The translations under genes and the position numbers were made by a program. Of a stretch of 64,000 nucleotides of DNA, positions 1-12,000 are shown piece by piece. This DNA comes from Pyronema omphalodes (Eukaryota > Ascomycota > Pezizomycetes > Pezizales > Pyronemataceae). The DNA lies in assembly GCA_024516155.1 (NCBI GenBank), contig JAJJXM010000017.1:310001-374000 (forward strand), written 5' to 3'. The notes below the pieces were generated by a model. That model worked only from the letters and a program-made list of their open reading frames with translations. It was not told where the DNA came from and ran no database searches. Each line of letters starts with the position of its first letter. The stretch's first letter is position 1.

Positions 1-1281
1 CTCTGACTGAGAGGGTTGAGAATGTCAACTGTGAAGATAAAATCTGAGGGCTGAACAGCTAGGGGTGACTCTGCGTAGACCTTTAGCCATGTGAAGCATT
101 TGGGGGGTCGAACCGTGAACATCGATACTAATAGCCATCACTCCTCATATATCCGCAGTACTAGTTGGAGCTGATTGTCAACTTTGCATCGCTCATACTT
201 CGGCAGTACTCAGTCAAGGTAAATCTTGCAGTGAAACAATGCATATCACCCGATCGAGGTAAGGACGTGATGTCTTGATATATCCATTCTTCGTCCAGTC
301 AACTACAGATGCCTTTTTACTCATATTCTGGATAACTGTCGCCATAAGACTGATACAAACGACTGCTATTGTTTAGAATCAAAAAGGCAGTACGTGGTGA
401 TTTAGAATTGCCAGACACTTGCAGTGCTTTACTGGTGTAAATAACGAATTTCAGCTCTCTATGTCCGGCGGATAGTATAAATACTTAGATGACCATGACA
501 TATATTCCTGCGTGGGCCTTTTAGACCTCGGTCAGCATATTTTTCAATAAAGAAATATCCATAACATGTATTCGTCCTATCATAAAGAATGGAAAAAGAA
601 ACGTTTCCATGTACTCTGGTCAATCCTGTGGTACAGAGCGTATCCCAACACAATAGTCCTCCTTATTGATTCTCCTTATAATCGACAGACATTTACGTAG
701 AACAATTAACTATTACAGACAGAGTTACGCATTGCAGCTCTGCAACGGACCTACGTCATCTTCTTAAGGTCAGGAACATTCAATAAAATTAAACCTCAAA
801 TATGCATATCATCCAGATAGAGGATGAAGTGATTATTCACAATATTTATGCTATTAAACATGACAAATACGCTTACGCACTACAGCTCCACACATGACTT
901 ACGTCATAATCTTAAGGTTGGGAACGTTCAAAAACATCAAACCTCAAATATGCATATCATCCTGATAGAAGATGAAGTGAGTGTTCACGATGTATTCATC
1001 CCGTACATATGTAAAACAGCCTGTTTCTAGATACTCTAGCCAGTCTTATGGTGCAAAGGTCATTGAAACAGCCGATATTGGGAAGATATAGGCTGTTCAC
1101 AGGTGAAAATACATGATCTCGACAGTTTTACCGAAAACATCCTGCATGACTCGGGAATGTAAATATCAAATTACTACTTTTTATGTTATCCGATAAATTA
1201 TCGATTCTGATACTCAAGATTACAAAAATTCAAAACAATACTTTTTATGTTCCGGCCAATCAGGTGGCGCAGATCCCAAGC
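1..1281. other. Spacer left of copy 1, with repeated flank modules
   Basis: No gene is seen here. Bases 1-200 match, in order, landmarks of the 5' flank of the giant-gene family: GGGTTGAGAATGT near base 13, GGGGGTCGAACC near base 105, a following ATACTA, and ATCCGCAGTACT near base 152. The same landmarks lie upstream of copy 3 at about 25020-25165. From about 640 to 1260 there are degenerate copies of the family's 3'-flank module (ATGAAGTG, TATTCATGATAT-like, then GGCGCAAAGCCCATCCCAACAC-like words). Bases 1180-1260 contain a short internal duplication around AATACTTTTTATGTT. Confidence 0.6.
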
Positions 1282-4200
1282 TTACGCAAGCTTTCCCTCA
1301 ATATTTCCTTCCCCGCCCAAGAATCTGTGGTACAAGCCACTAACAACCGCAAATACACCAGCAGTAGCGGCCGCGCTTACAGCGCCAGTCACCGCGCTAC
1401 GAATCAGTCCCTTCGTGAATCCGTGATCATATGGCCCCTGGGATTTATCCTCCATGATCTTTACACCGGGTGATTGTGAGTATACTGGATCAGGTGTCTT
1501 GGACATCCTGATCTTCTCGTACTTCTCTCCGAGTGTCTGGATGTACTCGTCGACAATCTTTGGGTGATCCAATGACCGTCCCTCTCTCGGTGCCAGGATC
1601 TTCAAGGTTTCGAGACTAGGCAAAGCCGCTCTCTTACCCTGGCTTCTCTCAACATCAGTCAGATCTGAATATTGGACATCCAGATAGTCGACCGCGTGCT
1701 TTAGCAAGTTTGTTGGTCGGTGGATCGGGGCTGGCGCTATATCCGGTAGCCGCTTGTACACGAAGGATACCGGGCGTCTGGGCCTTTCGACGACTTGTAG
1801 GCGACTGCGGTGTTCTGCAGCCCTCTTCGCCTCCTCCGCCTTATCCTTCGCAGCTTTCTCGGCTGCTTCTTCCGCCCAGATCTCCTCGAAGTCCTCGTAC
1901 AACAAAGGACCTCCTCTTAGACCATAGTCGCGTGCAGGAGGTGCCTTCGCTACAGTCTTTTCACCAAACATCCAGTCTTCTGGTCCCTTTGGCACTACCA
2001 TTCCAGCTTGGATCCAAGCTTCAGCTGCCTCCACGGTGGGTATATCCCAATCTTTCGGACCCTTCCTGGCATATTCTATGGCGCTGTTAACCGCATCAAC
2101 GCTGTATCCTCTGTCGCGAAGCCCGTTGTACACGATGTTGAGATCATCTGAGATCACCTTCCTTGGTAAGATCTCAGGCTTCTGGGGTACTTCTATAACC
2201 CTCTGCTCCGCGGTGCTGGGTTTCCAGAACGGCTCCGTGGGTACAAGAACCTCGGTAGCTGGTGAAGGGTCGGTGGACGACGAATCGCCGGCTTGCGTGG
2301 ATCCAACGCTTGCCCTCTTCTGCGTTTTTCGTCTGGGTGTTGGCACTGGTGGTTCCTTGGTTACGGCAGAACTTGCTGCATTTTGGACTGGAGGGGGTTT
2401 TTGCTGAGGCTTGCCTACAGCGGCTGGAAGAAGCTGACCCAAGCATTAGTACATAACCAGGAAAAGAGCTGGAGCCAATATTCTTACCTTCTGAGACTGC
2501 TCCCTGTTCTGGCCGTTCTTCCACTGCTTGTATTCGAAGCTGTAAGTGGCTAAGAAATTCTCATAGACGGCCTTTTTCTTATTCCTTAACCACCGCGTAT
2601 CAGCCTTGGCAACGCTATGCTTATACATATCGTTAATCCGCTGATACTCTCGGAACTCGATCTCCCTCGGCGTTAGTGGCCTTGTTCGCACAAAGTCCTG
2701 ACCTCTATGCAACCACTCATCTCCTGTCGATATCTTGTCAACAAGGTCTCTGGAGATCAGGCCATCCTTGATCAAGCCTTCAAGCTCAGTCTCCCAAGCG
2801 TCGAGCGGACTTGCTGGTGCCAGTGGAACACTTGGCAACGGCGTCGGTGATGGTTTCTCAGCATCTCGGGATGAAAGATTAGGCTGACATACAGCTTCAG
2901 CAGCGTGTTTCGCCCGCTGCTTATCCATGTACTCCTGGAAGCTCACGCTTCCTTTCGCCTTCTCCTTTCCCTTAGCATTATCGATCACCGGAGTACCATT
3001 AGCGGGAACCTGCTCAATGTTCAACAACTTCGACTCGATGAGTTTCGGCTCCCCTGGGGATGATGGTGTGGGGACCTTCCCAGCTTCTTTGAGTAGCATT
3101 GTTGCCCGCGGTGAAGATCCGGATGCTGGAGCGGTAGCTTTGGCAGTTGTACCGGAAAGACTGAAGGACGTTTTGCTTGTCTTCCTTTCTGGTCTGGTAT
3201 CTGCTGAGCGGCGAGGACCGGCTTTGGAGCCTTCAGATGTGGATGGCAGGGACCAAGTAACCTTGGGTTTTGGTTTGACAAATCCTTTTTCTGCCCCGCC
3301 TTCATGATTATTCTTCTCCGCTTTATCACCTTCTCCGTTGCCGCGAGTACCAGCATCGCCTTTTCCTGAAAACAAATTCTTATCCAAGCCTGGGGCTAGG
3401 GAAGGCTGAGGAAAAGCATTTGAAGAGAGATCGGCTGTTGTTGCTGGTTGGGATGTACCGAGCAGTTTGGCGATTCTCTTTTGTACTTCTACTTCGATAT
3501 CCGTGAGTCTAGCAGACAGCGGAGGAGGCACCGCTACTGACAACGAGTTGGAAGTTCCCGATGCTGGTGATACTACAGCTGGGGTTGTTGCCGAGGGTAC
3601 TTGATATGCCATCACAGCTTGGGCCAAGTTAAATTCAGACGGCTTGATAGGAGCTGTCTGAATCGATGAAGCAGTGACTGGCGTGGCAGTGATCAATGGC
3701 GCCGCAGCTGGTACTGACTTCGCCACTGGTGCTGGATTCCGAGTAACAGTATGTGCTGGCGGCGTTGTCATAACTGCAGACTTACCCTGGACAGAGCCAA
3801 AAGGAAGATCTGTGATCTTTGCTGGCGAAGTGGGGTTCTTGCTCTGGGAAGCTGAAGATGAACCAGGCATACCCTCGAATACATTCTTGGGGATTGGCTT
3901 CTGTGAAGCCATAACCCCTACACCCGGCCTTGCAAAAGGGGAAGTAGTTGGCGGGGGATTCTGCGAGAATACAGACTGAGTCGTCGGTGACAATGCATCC
4001 ACCATAGTCGTATCTGCCAGCGAGGGTGAAGCCACGAAACTGACGGGCTGCCTAACCGGCGTTGATATCCCTTCCATAGTGACATTTTGCGATGCTGCAG
4101 GTTTAGGGTGAGGAGGATGTTTGGCGAAAGGATTAGCGGGATTGTACGCCAAGGTTGCGGGATTGACTTTGGCAAATGGATTGAGAACAGCCGGAGTAGG

Positions 4201-5680
4201 ACGAGCAGTGGATGCTGTGGCAGTGATCACTGGAGCCACTGCTGGTTCTGACGTTGCTACTGCTGCTGGTGTCCAGGTGATCGTCTGTACCGGCGGCGCT
4301 GCCATAACTGCAGTATTACTTTGAAGAGGGCCAAAAGGAAGATCCGTGATCTTGGCCGGTGTCACATATTTTGGAGGGGCAGATGCAATGGAGACATTGT
4401 TGCTCTGAACTGGTGCGAATGATCCTATGTGACTAGATATACCCTCGAATGCATTTTTCGGGGTGGATATGAGAGTAGTAGTCGTAGCTGTAGCTTGGAC
4501 TGGTTGAGCGACACTAATTTGTTGTACCGCTGCCGCTGTAGGTGGGATACCTTGATTTCCTTCCGTCAGCTTTCTAGATGAATCAATGTCTGTCTGTGGC
4601 ACTGGAGACTTACCTGCTTCAGACTTGTCCTGTGAAGCCAGGGATGCCGTAGTTTGAGTGACAGGCTGTGTCGGAGTGGTGGGTAGTGCAGGAGTGATGG
4701 ATGGTGAAGGAGTGAGAGTTCGTGCCGCCACCACTGCAGGTGGAGCTGTCTCAGTGGGAGTAAACGTTTCTGCAGTGAAGGTGATCACTGGGGCCACTGC
4801 CGACGGTGCTGATACTGGTGCATCTGGTGCCATTCCTGAAATGACGGTTTGTGCTGCCGCCGCTGTGATGACTGGAGCATCACCCTGTCTGGCCTTTTTA
4901 TTCACAGCAATAAAGACAGGCTGCTGAACTGCACTTTTCTTTGGTGCGACTCGTGATATTCCTGCTGCTGTCTTTCTTGTGGCTGGACCTTGCGGACGCC
5001 GACCACATCCGATGGACAGGTTTGTAACCCTTCTTGGTGGCACTGCTAGCGCTACTTGAGCTGGAATTGTTGTAGTAGGAGGAGTGGATTGGGCATTAAC
5101 TGATGGTAACATCGCTGTTGATGTATTGGAGAGCTGGATACTCTGAGGCTGGGTCTGTCCGAAGGAAACGTCGGTGATCTGGCTCGGTGTCGTTGGCTTT
5201 GGCTGAGTGGGCGGCAAGGGGAAGTTGCTACCATTCATCGGTGCCGATAATGGTGCGCTTGCCGTGATAGTATTACCAGGCATATTCTGAAAGGCATTAT
5301 TTGGGGTAGCTGTCTGGGTGGAGTAACCCGGTAACACCGCACCTACAACTGGCAATGCAAGAGTCGATGTGGTTGAAGCCGGGCTTTTTACGATGAACTC
5401 AGCCAATTGTGAGGGAGCATCGAGCATAGTCGTATCCGGTTGCCCAGGATTAGACTGCTCACTCGCAGACTGCTTGATCGGCGGATTGGCGATGGAAGTA
5501 GGCATTCTAGGTGTGTTCACCTGTCTGCCTGCTCCGTTGGTGAGGATGGCGGAGGGGCTGTTTACAATGGACTTGGGCCTGAAAAAGGGAATGCGTTAGG
5601 TTGCAAACTCTTGTGACGACGGACGTTATAGGGAGAATGGATAGGAAAACTTCTTACATCTTGTTCTGGTTGTTTACCAT
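1282..5680 (-). CDS. Giant low-complexity tail-anchored protein, copy 1 (unknown function)
   Basis: Proposed exons on the minus strand are 5680-5658, 5578-2488 and 2433-1282, giving about 1421 residues. The first exon encodes only MVNNQNK plus part of a codon. Its donor GTAAGA and the acceptor after a CTAACG branch restore the frame. The last intron (2434-2487) has GTAAGA, TACTAAT and CAG. The first ~900 residues are Pro/Ala/Thr/Ser-rich with scattered NPFA/LPFG motifs. Then come a conserved block around RPLTPREIEFREYQRINDMY, a Lys/Arg patch PRRKTQKRAS, a block around ARDYGLRGGPLLYEDFEEIW followed by a charged Ala/Glu/Lys helix, and a hydrophobic Ala/Val-rich segment close to the C-terminus that could anchor it in a membrane. 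It is shorter than copy 3 because much of the N-terminal half is missing. Function is unknown; a nucleoporin-like role is only inferred from architecture. Confidence 0.7.
4560..4613 (-). other. 54-base in-frame intron-like segment (exitron candidate), copy 1
   Basis: Inside the large exon, the minus strand shows GCAG|GTAAGT, a GCTGAC branch-like word and an AAG end. The segment is exactly 54 bases and has no stop, so splicing or retention both keep the frame. Copy 3 has the equivalent segment with stronger signals. Whether it is spliced cannot be told from DNA alone. Confidence 0.4.
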
Positions 5681-8600
5681 TGATGAAGATATTTCAGATG
5701 GCGTCGAAAGTAGATAAAAGGCGAAGAAAGGGTTTGCGTGAGTAGACGAGGTTAGTAGAATGGAGGTTATGAAGTGCGTCTGAATATGATTAATTACTTG
5801 GTTGGCCTTCACGAAGATCAATCCGTCGAACCTTGAATATGAGTTGCTGTTTCGTGGTTAGAATTTGATGACGGAGTTCGTTGCTCGTAGGTTGGTGGTG
5901 AGGAAGAGGATGTCTGCAACGCGAAGAAGATTCTGTTGAAACTGAATTTCTGGACGCGTTGAACCTGAATGGCACCTGCCGCTGTCATTGAGAGGGTCGA
6001 CAAAATTTGGTAGACAGCCCTTGAGGGCCGAACAGATCGATGCGAGACCGCATTGGACGCTTTCCTAGTATGAGATGTTGGGGGTCCAACCACGATACAA
6101 ATATTCAGTCTTTCTAGGCAATCCGGAATACTTGAATGGGAAGAATATTCCATTCTTATTTGCACTAAAACATATTTTCTAATACTGCACTGAAACCTTG
6201 CATATTGGTTGGACACAGTGACGAAGTCAATCATGATATATCATCGGTTTCAAAATCAATAAGAAATTTCAGCATACTCCATCGATCATGTTACACAGAG
6301 CTTATACAGTCACCCACCATTCTTTCTAACGAATCAGCAATACTTAACTACTGTTAATAACATTTGTGACACTGGTAACATCGACTTTCCGAGCTAAAAT
6401 TATTAAGCATGTACTGTCATGCCAAAATATACCCTTGGCAAAATGTATAGTTTATATTGCAGTAACAGAATCTAAATATCCCAGCTTTCCTAAGTGTTCA
6501 TCAAGTGCATAACAAACGTAAATCTAGTACACGTTTTCCTTTGACCTTCGAGCCTTCGAGCCTTCAAGCCTTCCAGCGTTTTTCTGCCTGTTCGGTCTTC
6601 TAGCCGCGGTATCCTTATTGGTAACAAAATCTGACTCTGAAATAATCATACTTAATACAGTGCACTATGTGTTTTACTTTTTTCTGGGCATTTGTTCAGT
6701 TAGACTGTGATTTGACCTAATAATTCTCCTACTTGTAATATCATCATTTCTACCAAATTCTGCTTCCGGAATTGCGATATTGAATACGTAATACATCAAT
6801 TGAGAAGTAGAGAAATCGGCCAAGGTCATGTCCTGAGGGCCTTCCTCAAACATTTTAGGTTTGGCGGCAGGAGAGACCAACCAATTTCTGGAGTATTTGG
6901 TGAATTTTCATGATGACCAAAACACGATGTTGTTTCCGTTCATACTGGCACTCCGGAATCCCATTTTTTCTGTTTTAATTTTCAGACCCGTAGCAGGTGC
7001 CAGGTGTCAGAGGCCTGCAGAATGTTGTGAGTTGGCATTCCGATGCGTCTTCTCATTCAACACAGTTTACGTAGAAGGCGTGGGTATGCCGTTCCATGGT
7101 CGAAAGAGACCATGGGGAAGTTTTCTGTAGAATGCCACTATGGGTATTATATCAATCCCCACTTAATCTGTGTATGCAGTGTCGTCAAGCTCGCTGGTGC
7201 GATGTCAGATTCTTAGCAGATCCCGTTTTGATGCCCATCACCATTTCTGTACCGCAGGAGAAAACCCGAGCAATTATAGAAGTCTCTCCTAAACTCTCGG
7301 AGTGGGCGGAAGTACATAGAGTGCGGTTCCGAAACTGCGCAAATTGATGTTTCTCGTCCAGCATTGTGCACGATACCATGCAGCTGATTGAAACGTCAAG
7401 AGTGAATTAGATAAGGCCCTTCTCGCTGGGTTAGCTAAATCAGTGATGTCGAACAGTATAATCCGTTGAATAAATAAGAACAAAGGAGAGCCGATGTTGA
7501 AGACGGTGTCTGCCATCTTTAACTGAGTAATTTCCCTGCGGTACATGCTTCCCATACAAATTGCATATATTTAATCATCCCCCACCAGAAGTTTTATGCA
7601 ACCGGAGGGGCTATGCCAGGTTTATGCCATCAACATTATGAATTCTTAACTTTTAATGCCCTTCTCATAAAATACGCAGCATTGTAAAAATCGATGCAAC
7701 GATTCTAAATAATCCTAGCTTACACCGTCTGCTGAAGAAAGTTCCAGAAAATTACCAACAGCAAAAACGTACAAGAAACCATGAATACCATAATGAAAAG
7801 CGAGGAAAGATTTCTGTACCATGATCTGTAAAAGATATTTATTGATTTACAAGGACCGTTGAAGAAAGTTTCGGGTAAATTCTAAAAGAATCAGCCCACA
7901 ATCAACGTGCGATTCCATACGTGAAAATGCAAGAAAGCAAATTCCTATCATAACTACCATATCGGGCAAACGAACAGAAGAATTTTCTCCGGAACGGATG
8001 CTCGGACATTGTCTGGGATTTTCGTATATTTATAATCCCTAGCAGAGTTATCGGCTCCGATTCAATCACCCAAGAGAACACCGAAGACAAAATGTTTCAA
8101 ACGAAGGAGGGATTCAGGGCATGACGGTCAAAAGTGGGAATTAGAGATCTGATTCGGAAATCTCAAGGTCGTATCTACGGTGATAGCCGAATCCTCCCAT
8201 TACGACACAGAATACTGATGTCACTGACACTTTGGAACTGTCTGCCTTCCTGACCGGGAATGGAAGTGTGGGTCTTAAGAGCTCCAAGTATATGCTTTCT
8301 TCCATTTTCTCATGATTCTGTGGCGTTATCTTCCATCCCATCATTGCCCTTTACCACAGTTTCCCGGCGTCTTTTCTGAAGCTCATGGGCCTCTTTCACG
8401 TCGGTGCGAAAAGCGCAAGAATACCCCAGCAGAACTTAGAAAGGGTCGATGTCATAACTCCCGCACAATAGAGCTCATTCGCACTGGCACTATTGTTTTC
8501 TGCAGTGCCTTCTTCTTTCTTTCATCCGCGAAATGCTCTGAATGGTATCGGATTTATGGTTCTCTATAATCTCCTTTAAGAGCATTTGCATGTATGATCT

Positions 8601-9091
8601 GCTAGCCATTCATCTACTGGAAACCACAGGGTAGCGGGTGAGCAATAGATTCAAGTTATTTATTATGCTCCAATCTCTGAGCAGCCGCACTATCATGCAT
8701 GTTCTGAGCACCAGACATGTTTCTTACAAGATGATGAAGTGAGTACGTGTTCATGATATATGCATGCTATTAAATATTACAGTGTTGTACATAATCTCGA
8801 CTATCCTATGGCGCAAAGCCCATTCCAACACACGCTATTCTTAACAAATCAGCAATCGTATATCCGATTTCCATTTTCCCGAAATTTTCCAAAAAGAAAA
8901 ATGCGAAGCACGCGAGCCATGTAAACATTGAATCTGTATATTTCCTGTCATACGAGAACAAAATGATGGAGTGGATATTGGTAATATATTTATCCTCATA
9001 TTAAAATTACAACCAATCTTTCTATACCTTCTAGCCAATCTTGTGGCGCAAATCACTGGCTTACGCAAGCTATCACTTCAAATCTCCTCCT
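5681..9091. other. Spacer between copies 1 and 2
   Basis: No supportable gene. Bases about 5965-6100 carry one copy of the family promoter module (GAATGGCACCTG, CCTTGAGGGCCGAA, GCGAGAC, GAGATGTTGGGGGTCCAACC). Around 8690-8850 lies a copy of the 3'-flank module (GATGAAGTGAGTACG, TTCATGATATA, TATGGCGCAAAGCCCATTCC). Between them the sequence is non-repetitive and AT-leaning, with only short ORFs in all frames. A small perfect inverted repeat, CCATGGTC/GACCATGG with a 6-base loop, sits at 7094-7115. I see no transposase or polymerase motifs. Confidence 0.5.
5965..6100 (-). promoter_or_regulatory. Family 5'-flank module upstream of copy 1
   Basis: The stretch contains GAATGGCACCTG, GAGAGGGTCGAC, CCCTTGAGGGCCGAA, GCGAGACCGCA, and GAGATGTTGGGGGTCCAACC in that order. 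The same ordered words occur upstream of copies 2 (about 14433-14730) and 3 (about 24990-25120), each time a few hundred bases from the first exon. Conservation at equivalent positions suggests a promoter or duplicated regulatory segment. No transcription start can be placed. Confidence 0.4.
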
Positions 9092-12000
9092 CTATGCGAA
9101 GAACTGGTGGTAGAAACCAGTAACACCTGCATAAACAACTGCAAAAGCAGCCGCGCTAATCGCCCCCGTCCCTGCGCTTATAACCACTTCCTTTGTGGAT
9201 GCGTCATGGCAGAACCTCTGGGATATATCCCCCGCCTTCTTTATTGTCACTGGTGGAATATGAACCGGGTCAGGCATCTTCGACTTCCGGATCGTCTCGT
9301 ATTTCTCTGTTACAGTGTGGATATAATCGTCGACAATCTTCGGGTCATCCATTGACCGTCCCTCTCTCGGTGCCCGGATCTTCAAGGTTTCGAGACGAGG
9401 CAAAGCCGCTCTTTTGCCCGTGCTTCTCTCAATGTCACTCAAATCCGCATACTGGACATCCAGATGGTCGACCGAGTGCTTTAGGAGATTTGTCGGACGG
9501 TGGATCGAAATTGGCTCTGCATCCGGTAGCCGCTTGTAGTCGAAGGATACCGGCCGTCTCGGTCCTTCCATGACTTTTTGACGACTGCGGTGTTCCTCAG
9601 CCCCCTTCGCTTTGTCAGCCTTAGCCTTCGCAGCTTTCTCGGCTGCTTCTTCCGCCCAGATCTCCTCGAAGTCCTTGTACAGTAGAGGACCCCCCCTTTG
9701 GACCATAGTCACGTGCAGGAGGTGCTTTGCTGCCGTCTTTTCACCGAACATCTAGTCCCGTGGTCCCTTTGGCACTATCATTCCGGCCTGGATCCACGCC
9801 TCGCATGCTTCCACAGATGTTATATCCCAATCTTTTGGATCCTTCCTGGCACACTGGATGGCGTTGTTCACTGCATCATCGCTGTACCCTCTATCATGGA
9901 GCTCGTTGTGCACCATGTTGAGATCATCTGAGATCACATTCCTTGGTGAAATCTCAGGCTGCTGGGCCCGTACTTCTATGACCCTCTGCTCCGCGGTGCC
10001 GGGTTTCCAGAACGGCTCCGTGGGTACAAGAACTTCGGTAGCTGGTGAAGGGTCGGTGGACGACGAATTGCCGGCTTGCGTGGATCTGACGCTTGCCCTC
10101 TTCTGCGTTTTTCGTCTGGGTGTTGGCCCCGGTGCGTGCTGGGTTGCAGTAGGACTTGCTGTCTGCTGTACTGGGGAGATTTTTGGCTGAGGTTTGCCTA
10201 CAGCACCTGGAAGAAGCCATCCATGGCATTAGTACATAACAAAAAAAGGATGTGGAGTCAACATTCTTACCTTCTGAGACTGCTCCATCTTCTGGCCGTT
10301 CTTCCACTGCTTGTACTCGAAGCTGTAAGTGGCTAGGAAATTCTCATACACGGCCTTTTTCTTATTTCTTAACCACCGCGTATCAGCTTTGGCAACGTTA
10401 TGCTTATACATATCGTTAATTCGCTGATACTCTTGGAGCTCGATCTCCTTCGGCGTTAGTGGCCTTGTTCGTGCATGATCCTGACCTCCATGCAACCACT
10501 CATCTCCTGTCGATATCTTCTCAACAGGGTCTCTGAAGATGAGGCTATCGGTGATAGAGTGGGGACCTTCTCGCCTTCTGTGGGTGGTATTTTTACCCTC
10601 GGTGGAGATCCGGATTCTGGAGTAGTAGCTTTGGCAGTTTTACCGGAGAGATTGAAGGACGTTCTGCTTGTCTTCCTTTCTGCTCTCGTATCTGCTGAGC
10701 GGCGAGGACGGGCTTTAGGGCCTTCAGATGTGAATGGCAGGGACCAAGTAACCTTGGGTTTTGGTTTGACAAATTCCTCGTCGGCTTTACTTTGCTGATT
10801 ATTCTTCTTCTCCCTATTATCTTCTCCGTTAACGGCAGTACCAGCATTGCCTTCCCCTAATGACAGATTCTTATCCAAGCCTGGGGCAAGGGAAGGCTTA
10901 GGTAAATGATTACAAGAGGGATTGGCCGTTGTTGCTGCTTGGAATGTACCGAGGAGTTTAGCGATTCTCTTTTGTACTTCTACTTCAATGTCCGTAAGTC
11001 TTGCTGAGAGCGGAGGAGGCACCTCTGCTGACGGGGAGTTGGCAGTTCCCGATGCCGGTGATACTAAAGCTAGGGTTGTTGCCGAGGGTACTTGATATGC
11101 CATCACAGCTTGGGCCAAGTTGAATTCAGACGGCTTGATAGGAGCTGTCTGAATGGATGAAGCAGAAGCTGGCGTGGCAGTCATCGCTGGTGCCACAGCT
11201 GATAGTGACGTTGCCACTGGTCCTGGTTTCCGAGTGACCGTCAGTGCCGGCGGCGCTGTCGTAACTGCAGACTTACCCTGGACAGGGCCAAAAGGAAGAT
11301 CTGTAACCTTTGCTGGCGAGGTAAGGTTTCGAGGAGCAGAAGTTAAGGGGAGGTCCTTGCTCTGTGTCGCTGAAGATGGACCAGGCATACCCTCGAAGGC
11401 ATTCTTGGGGATTGGTTTCTGTGAGGCCAAACCCCCTGCAGCCGGCCTGGCAAAAGGGGAAGTAGTTGGCGGGGGATCCCGCGAGAACACAGACTGAGTC
11501 ATTGGTGACATTACATCCATCAGAGTTGTATCAGCCATCGAGAATGAAGCCGCAAAATTCGCAGGCGGAGTCACTGGCGTAGATATTCGACCCATGGTGA
11601 CATCTTGTGATACTGTGGGTTTGGGTTGCGGAAGGTGATGGAGGAAGGGATCGGCTGGGTTATACGCCAAGATTGCGGGGTTGACCATGGCGCATGGATT
11701 GTGTGGGGCTGGGCTCGACGGGCTGGTAACTTCGCCCATGGTAATGTCGGCTGGTTCAGATACCACTGCGGTATGAGAAACGTTCTGTTGGTTCTGCTGA
11801 CCTCCAATTTCAGGAATACTTCTCCGGGGGGCTAAACCGCAAGGTAGGGGTTCAGCAAGTACCGGTCGAGCTAGTCTAGGCTAGGCTCCTGAGGGCATCA
11901 CTTTCGATGATGGCATCCCTCCTATGATTGGTGAAAGGCCTTGCGGTTTGGATGGTCCTACCTCTCCTAGGACTGCGGGAAGGTCCCGATTCCAGGCTTG

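Noticed and set aside
100..125. GGTCGAACC in the flank modules as a tRNA T-arm
   Set aside because: No anticodon arm or acceptor stem can be folded around it at any of the module copies.
1710..2553. Several ORFs on the + strand across copy 1 (also across copies 2 and 3)
   Set aside because: They are antisense shadows of a repetitive, GC-rich coding exon and have no independent features.
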